A stretch of DNA of 5,749 nucleotides, taken from NCBI GenBank assembly GCA_024653905.1, contig JANLGZ010000030.1:1-5749 (forward strand), read 5' to 3'. Positions 1-5,749 of this stretch are shown one piece after another. A program made the position numbers and the translations under genes. This stretch comes from an archaeon (GTDB lineage: Archaea > Iainarchaeota > Iainarchaeia > Iainarchaeales > Iainarchaeaceae). The notes under the pieces were generated by a model, which was given only the letters and a program-made list of their open reading frames with translations, was not told the DNA's origin and did not search any database. The first letter of the stretch is position 1. Every line of letters begins with the position of its first letter.

Positions 1-140
1 CCCATGCCTCCTACTAAAATCCATGATAAGGGTCCTGTTCCAACATGATTTTTTACCCAGCTTACAAGTGTCATTAAAACAAAAATTTTTATAATCAAAT
101 TGGCATCATCAAATAGTTCAAAAATAAATAATGGAAACAT
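1..140 (-). CDS. N-terminus of a small membrane protein; 3' end outside the window
   Basis: Seen: an ATG at 140-138 follows the upstream TAA with no intervening base and lies in the same frame. The frame stays open for 46 complete codons to base 1. It begins MFPLFIFELFDDANL, followed by a hydrophobic stretch at about residues 16-29 (IIKIFVLMTLVSWV), a short polar loop (KNHVGTGP) and a second hydrophobic stretch starting at about 39 (LSWILVGGMG) that runs off the edge. This looks like a helix-loop-helix integral membrane protein. The start is supported by a seven-base Shine-Dalgarno match inside the upstream gene, with five bases between GGTG and the ATG. Inference: it is translationally coupled to the large surface protein and probably works with it, for example as a membrane subunit of the same complex. 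A small VirB2/TrbC-like pilin or a holin-like protein are possibilities the fragment cannot test. The family is not recognised. Confidence 0.8.
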   Translation of the reverse strand, partial: MFPLFIFELFDDANLIIKIFVLMTLVSWVKNHVGTGPLSWILVGGM

Positions 141-3100
141 TTAATCACCTAAACCAATGCAGGTTTCTCCTGCAGTAAGTGAATTGCTAAACTCAGATAT
201 ATTTCTTTGTTTTCCTTGAATATCATAAATCGTTTTCGGATTCCAGAAAAAACTTGCTTTTCTCCCGGAATCTGTTACGCAAACAAGTTCTTTTTCAACC
301 AAATTGAATACATCCTCAATACTGTTTACTGTTGTTAATTCTTTTCCGATTCCCTCTAAAGGAACTATAATGCCTTCCTCATCAGGAGTAAGGAATTTTG
401 CATTATCCAAAGGCAATTCTAAATTAAGGGAATATTCTCCGTGCGGATCAGTGTAGAAAACAGTTCTTAGATAAGTATCACCAGTATAAAGTACGCTTCC
501 AAAGTCAGTTCCGTATGCGGATCTCCAGTTCAAAACATTATCTCTTGAGTCAGCTGATCTGTCAGGCCTCTGATCAAATGATTCTGTTATTAGAACACCT
601 TGCGGATCAAGGCATGCCCCTGCCCCGTCCCAAAAAGTCAGACTTGAACCAACTTCCAAAGGAACATTGTTTGAACTAACAGTATAAAACACTGAAAGCT
701 CTTCATCAGAAGTCTGGTCTGCACTGATTTTCATCAATACAGGAGTTGCTTTTGATGGGCTGAACTTGAGCTGTGATGAGTCCCCTGAAATTTTTTCCAC
801 TTCTAATAAATTTCCCCTTTCCGAAGGAGATGTATTCAATGCATAAAAGCTATCTATAAAAGAAGAATTTACAAACACAATAGGATTCGATCCTGCATCA
901 TTGTAAGTTCTTACAGGTTCAGCTTCATTGCTTATTGTAATAAGTTTATCCGCTCTTGTGTTTTCAAAACTAACACCATAACCATTTCTGTTGAATGAAT
1001 CTCCATCAAGTCCCACTAATCCATCAAGTGGCATTGAATAAAATGCTGAGTTAGGATTTGGCTCCTGAAGTAATTGGAACTGTATTTCTATCTGTACATT
1101 AGGTTCTCCGTTGGAGTTAAAGAATTTATAAGTTCCGTCATTGCTTGTAATGTTTATGAGCACATCATAAACTCCAGCGCTTGAAAGCTCTTCCGAGTCA
1201 AAGAACTTGTTTGTGAATGTTATTCTTCCTTCTTCAAATAACCTTGCTATTCCGTAGCTTTTTCCTGAAGAATCCAAACCAACACCATAGAACCATTCAG
1301 GAGTATCAAAGAATCTCTGGTCTGAATAATATCTTGCAAAATCTTTTTGGAAATCATCAGAGAATGCATCTCTCATGAGAAGTGCATTGAAGTGTATTGT
1401 TTTCTCAAATTCGGTTGCATCTCCAATTTCCTGTGTTCCTGAAATATTAGTTGCATCAACAAAGTTCATTATTGCAGGTCTGCCATCAAGAATTCCTGTT
1501 GTTACGGGTAAATAACACTCTTCTCCCAAATAATCTGCACTGCTTACTCCAAGATTTGCATTTATGCTGTCAAATTGTTCTGCAAGCGGATTTGCAGGGC
1601 ATTGAAGTACGGGATTTACATTGAAAAAATCCATTAGGCTATTCATTTTCTGACTTAACATTACAGAGAATTGTGTTGCATCACAATAAACTCCATCCGT
1701 GCTTTCTTCTGCACATGAATCTTGGTTTATCCCATTTGCCCCAAAACCCCAGTTCATTTTTACTTTCGGAAGTGCTCCAGAGCCAGTTCTTCCAATTTTA
1801 TTTCCAGATACACATGAAAGAGTATCAAAAGTTAAGTCCGGCAAAGTTTCTTCCGGTTCCTGTGTTTTGATTTTCAAATGCACTTTCTGCTCTATTTTTT
1901 GTATTTTTCTGTCCGGAACATTAAATGGTCCAAAATTATCATTATCCACTTCAGTTGGGTTTGAGTGAATGTGCTGAATAATATTAAATGTTGCAGTTGT
2001 ATAAACCGGTTCAGGGTCCTCAATTCCTAAATTAGTTGCAACTATTCCAATGGTTTGCTGTGCATAATTTCCCACAATTCTTGCTGACCGAATATCATAC
2101 GAAAACCTGAAGTTTTTATTTTCAGACTTTATTCCAAGAGGAACCGCATCAGTAAGAACATTAATAACATAATCCGGCAAATTAGCAGTATGTTGTTGAG
2201 CGCATGGGTCCTGTCCAAATAAAAATCCAGACAAACCTCCAATTAAAAAACCGCCTATAGTTGAGGTTGCCATTATTCCGCCGAACCCAAGACCATTAGC
2301 ACTTCCTGCCAACTGTGATGCCTGCACTGCAGGATTCATATTAACCGAAGCCTGCTGTATGCTTTCCTGAGCTTTTGAAATGGATTCTTTAACTGCAGCA
2401 GATGCTGTTTTTTCATCCAGTAATTCTTTTCCAGAATAAGATTCAACTTCAGCAACGCTTTTTTGCACGTCTCCTGTTGCAGTACCAATTGCCGCACTGC
2501 ACGTTGCAATATCAGCTTTGCATACTAATATTTGCGGTCCTGTGCATGCCGCTATTGAAGCCACAATCGCTGCACTGCCTGCTTCCAAAGAAGTTGCCGC
2601 GATTTCTAACTGAGCAGCAATTTCCTGTATTAATGATTCTTTTGTAGTAATGTCTTCTCCTGCTGTTGCGGCACTGATTGTAGATTCGCTAAGTGCAGGT
2701 GTTCCAGAAAAAAAATCAGTAAGAAGAGTTCCTTCATTAAGCTTGTCACCTGTTATACTGAATTCATTAGAAATTCCTTTTTGCGCGTTAAGTGCTGTTT
2801 CACATTGTTCAGCTGCTGTTAAAGCTGCGGGTCCGGCTTTATCTGCGGCTGTTCCTATTGCAATTGAAAATGGTTTATTGCATGTTGTTATTGCTCCCGG
2901 AACACTAGTTTTAGTTGTTTGAAGAGAGGTACACATAGTTTCTCCTGTGCCTTTTGCTACTTTGGATGCTTCCTGTGCTGTTTTGGATGCTTCCTGTGCC
3001 GCCTTTAGTTGTGTAGCGGAAGCTGCTGCTTCTGCCTGTGCCGCAACCTTACTTGCCTGTAATGCAGGACCTATTCCTGAAAGTGCACCTGCTGCAGCAC

Positions 3101-5749
3101 CGATTCCTCCTTTCATAGCTGCCTCTTTCATCTTATCAGGTTCTGATGCAAGTCCCCAATCACAAACACTAGCCGTTACCGCAACTTCCTCGGCTAAATA
3201 TTTATTTGTGAGTAAAGCAGAATCCTTGCTTCCCGCACCAATCATAATGAACTCGTATTTTGAAATTTCAAATGCATCAAGCGGATCTGGTTTTACAATA
3301 ACATCAATTGTTGAAATTTTTCTGTAATTGCTTCCGGGAGTTCTGACATGAACTTGTGCACCATAAATTCCAGAAATGATATCCCTAGAAACGCGCAATG
3401 ATTGTTTTGTTTTTAATGGACTTAAACTAAATTGTTCAGGACTAACTCTTATTGCTCCTTCAACTCCGCCTGAACAGCCCTTATCATCTTTGCACATCCA
3501 AAAATCAACATTCACATTTCCGCAATTGCTGATATCGATTTCCATTGTTCCTTCTTCCTGTCCCGCTTCAATAATAAGTCCCGCTTCCGCATCAGGAGTA
3601 TATTGAATACACTGGCTCAAATCAATTATATTAATCTTAGATGCAATGCTGTTGCTTGCTCCAACCAATTGTTCCCCTGCATTTGTTAATTGTGCGGCAT
3701 CAATTATAACTTCAAATTCTGCTGTTTCTCCAAGTGTTCCTCCGTTTGGAGTAAAAACCAATAACCCGATGTATTCTTTTTCTGCAGGAACAAGATCAAA
3801 TAATTTTGAATAAATTCCATCCGTAAGAACAGATGATGCTTCCTGATTTGTTTCAGGATCAAGAACTTTCAGTTCCACGTTTCCTATTTTGTTTGACTTC
3901 CAAATTATTTTTGCCTGCAGATTCCTCAAATCAAGCGGCTGATTTTTTTGGGTTATGCAATTGTTCCTGATTACAAATTCAACTTCTGCTTTTCCTCCAA
4001 GAGTCGAGTCTTTCCATTCTTTTAAAGAAACCTCAAGACACCCAAGATTTTTCGGCGGCTCTGCAAGATTGATTGTAATTTTTATAGGTACTTCCATTGG
4101 CCACGAAATGCTTTCATCCGCATTGGCAACTTCAACAAAAAGATTTCCCTTTAACTGTTTTGCTTCCGGAATAAGCTTTGCATCTTCACTAATTGATGTA
4201 AGCACCTGCAGTTTGCTTGAAAAATTATGAGGGAGCTTTGCATCATTAACATACTGGCTCATCCAATTATTCATTTTTAAAATATCCAGCAGTCCTAGTG
4301 AATTGATTCTGAATTTTGCCTGACTCAAATGCAGAGTTACAGGTACAAGATTTTTTATTTCCAAATCTAACTGTTCTTCATTATTGCTTGTTAAATCCAA
4401 CACTGATTCCAATTGCATAGGATTGAATTCCAGTATTTTATCACTTACTTTAAATTTGAAAGTTTTTGCGGCAAGCCCCTCTTTCTCTACCCTGATTTTT
4501 ATAATCGTGTTTGGTTCCGAAGCAGGAATCCTTATAACTGCTTTTCCTTCTCCATCAGTTGTTGCAACAAAAACAATTTTTTCCCTGTCAGGAGTAATTC
4601 TTTCAACCCTGACCAAAGCATCTTTAACTGCATCAAAATCCTCATCAGTTTTGAAAAGCCTCGCACTTATGTTCAAATCAAATTCTGTGAATGCTGGCAT
4701 TGTTTCTGGCTGAATAGCAACATTCAAATCTTCTTTTTTTACAACATTAAAGTTTATGGATTTTTCAAATACCAATTGCCTGTCAGAAACTATCTGAACC
4801 AATATTGCGGTTTTTCCGATTACCTCAGGCCTGAGTGAAAGCTTTGCCTTTACGGTTTTTGATTTTCGAAAATCCCCTAAAGTTATTTGATCAAGTTTAA
4901 ATGTAGGCACATCAGAACCGAATTCCTGTGAATCAGCATTTGTAAAAGTGTAATTTTGTATTTTGAGTTTTTCATCTTCGTAAACTCCGTCTATAGAATT
5001 GCTTATTCTAACAAATGCATTGTTGTGAATAGTTTCAGAATCATTTGTAATATTAAATTCAAGTTCATAATCTCCAAAAATTCTGACATCAAAAGGCTCA
5101 ATTACAAACAAGTCCTCTTTCACATCAAGAAGATTATTACTAAAACAAAAATCTTCATCACATTCTTCCAACGCACTTTCATTAAATCCTCTTTCATACG
5201 CTTCCGCATAAAGCCCTTCCTTCAAAGAGATTTCTTCAGCTTTTCCTAATTGAGAATCAAAAGGATCCCTTATTACTTCTCCATTTCCTGTGATTGCAAA
5301 TGCTCTGTAAAAAATCGGCAGATATTTTCCAGGAGTTGTGGATTCTCTTATAATTATTGTTGCTTCTGCAATGTAAATTCCCTGTTCAATTTCATCTTTA
5401 TTCCATGTGGCAATTGCCCATTTTGCTTCATTATTTGTGACATTTCCATTATCTTCTTCAGAACCTTTTGGCGGGCTGAATGTTCTTCCTTTTATAATTG
5501 AAGCATCGGGGGCATTTATTGATTCAATGTAAAAATCATCTTTCTCAACAAGAGCTTCATTGCCTGTTCTTACAAAAAAACCAAGCTGTTCATAATTCGA
5601 TTCTGTAGGAACACTGATTTTGAATCTCGCCTTGTAAATATTTCCCGCAGTCAAAACTTTTGCTTCCCTATCCCCATCCTGAAACAAACCCAAAAATTCT
5701 ATCTGAGGTTTTTCTCCAAGAATTTCTTCCTCTAAAATTGCTTTTATGT
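141..5749 (-). CDS. Giant extracellular multi-domain beta-sandwich protein with an internal Ala/Gly-rich helical block; 5' end outside the window
   Basis: Seen: the frame is open from the right edge to a TAA at 143-141 and gives 1868 residues. The first methionine-like codon is a TTG at 5693-5691, but 18 in-frame codons precede it with no stop, so the real start and any signal peptide lie beyond the window. Apparent modules: beta-rich about 33-160; a second about 210-338; an Ig-like/CarboxypepD_reg-like module 340-434 (ends TTDGEGKAVIRIP...IIKIRVEKEG); beta plus helix 436-569; CARDB-like modules 570-712 and 713-820; a split beta module (about 825-862 and 1190-1301) interrupted by a helical Ala/Gly block; a Cys/Trp module from about 1302; then beta-rich sequence to the C terminus. 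There are 24 cysteines and 12 N-X-S/T sequons, which fits export. There is no C-terminal membrane segment or sorting motif. Inference: a surface or adhesion-type protein, probably archaeal. Domain names are by eye, and no catalytic motif is visible. The family is not recognised. Confidence 0.93.
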   Translation of the reverse strand, partial: IKAILEEEILGEKPQIEFLGLFQDGDREAKVLTAGNIYKARFKISVPTESNYEQLGFFVRTGNEALVEKDDFYIESINAPDASIIKGRTFSPPKGSEEDNGNVTNNEAKWAIATWNKDEIEQGIYIAEATIIIRESTTPGKYLPIFYRAFAITGNGEVIRDPFDSQLGKAEEISLKEGLYAEAYERGFNESALEECDEDFCFSNNLLDVKEDLFVIEPFDVRIFGDYELEFNITNDSETIHNNAFVRISNSIDGVYEDEKLKIQNYTFTNADSQEFGSDVPTFKLDQITLGDFRKSKTVKAKLSLRPEVIGKTAILVQIVSDRQLVFEKSINFNVVKKEDLNVAIQPETMPAFTEFDLNISARLFKTDEDFDAVKDALVRVERITPDREKIVFVATTDGEGKAVIRIPASEPNTIIKIRVEKEGLAAKTFKFKVSDKILEFNPMQLESVLDLTSNNEEQLDLEIKNLVPVTLHLSQAKFRINSLGLLDILKMNNWMSQYVNDAKLPHNFSSKLQVLTSISEDAKLIPEAKQLKGNLFVEVANADESISWPMEVPIKITINLAEPPKNLGCLEVSLKEWKDSTLGGKAEVEFVIRNNCITQKNQPLDLRNLQAKIIWKSNKIGNVELKVLDPETNQEASSVLTDGIYSKLFDLVPAEKEYIGLLVFTPNGGTLGETAEFEVIIDAAQLTNAGEQLVGASNSIASKINIIDLSQCIQYTPDAEAGLIIEAGQEEGTMEIDISNCGNVNVDFWMCKDDKGCSGGVEGAIRVSPEQFSLSPLKTKQSLRVSRDIISGIYGAQVHVRTPGSNYRKISTIDVIVKPDPLDAFEISKYEFIMIGAGSKDSALLTNKYLAEEVAVTASVCDWGLASEPDKMKEAAMKGGIGAAAGALSGIGPALQASKVAAQAEAAASATQLKAAQEASKTAQEASKVAKGTGETMCTSLQTTKTSVPGAITTCNKPFSIAIGTAADKAGPAALTAAEQCETALNAQKGISNEFSITGDKLNEGTLLTDFFSGTPALSESTISAATAGEDITTKESLIQEIAAQLEIAATSLEAGSAAIVASIAACTGPQILVCKADIATCSAAIGTATGDVQKSVAEVESYSGKELLDEKTASAAVKESISKAQESIQQASVNMNPAVQASQLAGSANGLGFGGIMATSTIGGFLIGGLSGFLFGQDPCAQQHTANLPDYVINVLTDAVPLGIKSENKNFRFSYDIRSARIVGNYAQQTIGIVATNLGIEDPEPVYTTATFNIIQHIHSNPTEVDNDNFGPFNVPDRKIQKIEQKVHLKIKTQEPEETLPDLTFDTLSCVSGNKIGRTGSGALPKVKMNWGFGANGINQDSCAEESTDGVYCDATQFSVMLSQKMNSLMDFFNVNPVLQCPANPLAEQFDSINANLGVSSADYLGEECYLPVTTGILDGRPAIMNFVDATNISGTQEIGDATEFEKTIHFNALLMRDAFSDDFQKDFARYYSDQRFFDTPEWFYGVGLDSSGKSYGIARLFEEGRITFTNKFFDSEELSSAGVYDVLINITSNDGTYKFFNSNGEPNVQIEIQFQLLQEPNPNSAFYSMPLDGLVGLDGDSFNRNGYGVSFENTRADKLITISNEAEPVRTYNDAGSNPIVFVNSSFIDSFYALNTSPSERGNLLEVEKISGDSSQLKFSPSKATPVLMKISADQTSDEELSVFYTVSSNNVPLEVGSSLTFWDGAGACLDPQGVLITESFDQRPDRSADSRDNVLNWRSAYGTDFGSVLYTGDTYLRTVFYTDPHGEYSLNLELPLDNAKFLTPDEEGIIVPLEGIGKELTTVNSIEDVFNLVEKELVCVTDSGRKASFFWNPKTIYDIQGKQRNISEFSNSLTAGETCIGLGD
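144..150 (-). promoter_or_regulatory. Shine-Dalgarno site for the downstream membrane-protein gene
   Basis: On the minus strand the sequence reads AGGTGAT TAA ATG. AGGTGAT is fully complementary to the ATCACCT stretch at the conserved 3' end of 16S rRNA, and five bases separate GGTG from the ATG. The site overlaps the last codons (Leu-Gly-Asp) of the large gene, so it fixes the start of the next gene at 140 and predicts coupled translation. Chance matches of this quality directly before an ATG are uncommon, but this is read from sequence only. Confidence 0.7.
1400..1844 (-). other. Cys/Trp-containing module with YCDATQFS motif (about residues 1302-1450)
   Basis: The module begins near LPDLTFDTLSC (Cys 1312) and continues through NWGFGANGINQDSC, DGVYCDATQFS (Cys 1355), LQCP and GEECYLP. 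Five cysteines fall in a short span with a clustered aromatic/Cys pattern, followed by a mixed helical part (VMLSQKMNSLMDFFN). This has the look of a conserved disulfide-bonded domain and is the most motif-like part of the protein. The boundaries are approximate. I cannot assign it to a named family, and I only suspect that similar sequences recur in large DPANN archaeal surface proteins. Confidence 0.4.
2214..2294 (-). other. Second Gly-rich hydrophobic segment, possible glycine-zipper membrane helix (residues 1152-1178)
   Basis: Twenty-seven residues without any charged residue, from GLGFGG through TIGGFLIGGLSGFLFG. The spaced glycines form a GxxxG/glycine-zipper pattern and the length would span a membrane. 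It ends just before QDPC (Cys 1182). It is the most hydrophobic stretch of the visible protein and the only plausible membrane-spanning segment. It lies internally, with about 690 residues following it. If it spans a membrane, the topology of the C-terminal third would be reversed unless the first Gly-rich segment also inserts, making a hairpin. Otherwise it is buried in helix packing. Confidence 0.55.
2961..2999 (-). repeat. Exact tandem duplication of one heptad codon block
   Basis: Two identical 18-base copies (2961-2978 and 2982-2999) lie at a 21-base period with three differing bases after each. On the coding strand each copy encodes AQEASK, followed by Thr in one and Val in the other (residues 917-930). 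The period equals exactly one coiled-coil heptad, and the identity extends to synonymous positions, which suggests a recent slippage duplication that keeps the frame. Confidence 0.85.
3060..3110 (-). other. First Gly/Ala-rich hydrophobic segment (residues 880-896)
   Basis: Seventeen residues (GGIGAAAGALSGIGPAL) with no charge, preceded by the charged stretch EPDKMKEAAMK and followed by the polar, Ala-rich helical sequence. Glycines occur at small-residue spacing (GxxxG-like). The segment is short and weakly hydrophobic for a classical membrane span. It could be a helix-packing segment or a membrane-interacting peptide that pairs with the similar segment at the other end of the block. Confidence 0.5.
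4446..4730 (-). other. Ig-like / carboxypeptidase-regulatory-like module (residues 340-434)
   Basis: The module opens with DLNVAIQPETMPAFTEFDLNI. It then shows ALVRVERI, the turn TTDGEGKAVIRIP and the closing strand IIKIRVEKEG...FKFKV. A conserved-type DGEGKA turn followed by a hydrophobic strand and then a KV-containing final strand is characteristic of bacterial and archaeal Ig-like (Big/invasin, CarboxypepD_reg) repeats used as spacers in surface proteins. The assignment is by pattern only; its role would be structural, extending the protein from the cell. Confidence 0.5.

Larger units (their letters stand above)
2202..3164 (-). other. Ala/Gly/Ser-rich helical insertion block within the large protein (residues 862-1182)
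   Basis: This stretch differs sharply from its beta-rich surroundings. By my count 60 of the 299 residues from 880 to 1178 are alanine, with much Ser, Thr, Gln, Glu and Lys in patterns typical of amphipathic helices or coiled coils (for example QASKVAAQAEAAASATQ and SISKAQESIQQAS). Gly-rich hydrophobic segments lie at both ends. Cysteines 862 (SVCDWG) and 1182 (QDPCAQQ) bracket the block, and six more lie inside it. The flanks (KYEFIMIGAG before; DYVINVLTDAV and FRFSYDIRSARIVG after) look like strands of one split beta domain. Inference: a helical hairpin or stalk inserted into a beta sandwich and possibly closed by a disulfide at its base. It contains no sequon. Confidence 0.65.

Noticed and set aside
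81..90. AAAAATTTTT palindrome as a terminator or regulatory site
   Set aside because: It lies inside the open frame of the downstream membrane-protein gene, has no GC stem, and codes for ordinary residues there.
1673..1968. Plus-strand open frames opposite the Cys/Trp module
   Set aside because: Overlapping short frames antisense to coding sequence, with compositions unlike real proteins and no ribosome binding site.
2650..3327. Plus-strand open frames of 90 and 126 codons opposite the Ala-rich block
   Set aside because: They are mirror images of Ala/Ser/Gly codons on the coding strand and give low-complexity Ala/Ser/Cys-rich peptides. They overlap a long, well-formed minus-strand gene and show no independent start signal.
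4384..5501. Several plus-strand open frames of 83-141 codons opposite the N-terminal modules
   Set aside because: Phe/Ser/Ile/Cys-rich translations typical of antisense reading of AT-rich coding DNA. The minus-strand frame is continuous through all of them.
5691..5693. TTG codon as the start of the large gene
   Set aside because: Eighteen in-frame codons before it are open up to the window edge (including ILEEEILGEKPQIEF), and they read as continuous protein. The minus-strand bases before the TTG lack a convincing ribosome binding site at proper spacing. The true start is outside the window.
1..5749. tRNA, rRNA, CRISPR, IS element or integration site
   Set aside because: No clover-leaf, spaced repeat, terminal inverted repeat or transposase-like sequence was seen. 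Essentially every base is in the two minus-strand coding frames.

Overview
The window holds one very long minus-strand reading frame and the start of a second minus-strand gene behind it. Both are cut by the window edges, and nothing convincing is encoded on the plus strand. The first frame is open from the right edge (5749) to a TAA at 143-141, which gives 1868 visible residues with no true start in view. The second begins at an ATG at 140-138, directly after that TAA, and is still open at base 1 after 46 complete codons.

The large protein reads as an extracellular, mostly beta-sandwich protein. It has successive Ig-like/CARDB-like modules, 24 cysteines and 12 N-glycosylation sequons placed towards the two ends. 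In its middle (about residues 880-1178) lies an Ala/Gly/Ser-rich, probably helical block. This block starts and ends with Gly-rich hydrophobic segments and is bracketed by two cysteines (862 and 1182). The C-terminal third carries a Cys/Trp-containing module with a YCDATQFS motif, then further beta-rich sequence, and no C-terminal membrane anchor. The following gene starts like a small integral membrane protein and has a Shine-Dalgarno sequence inside the end of the large gene, so the two are very probably cotranscribed.

The AT-rich sequence (roughly 35-40% GC by eye), tight gene packing, SD use and giant sequon-rich secreted protein suggest an uncultivated archaeon, possibly a DPANN lineage (Diapherotrites or Woesearchaeota-like). 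This is a judgement of style, not a proven placement, and a bacterial origin cannot be excluded. A working hypothesis is that the large protein is part of a cell-surface structure (adhesion, cell contact or envelope) and that the small membrane protein belongs to the same assembly. No enzyme active site was recognised in either gene. Residue numbers below count from the first complete codon at the right edge (5747-5745 = residue 1).
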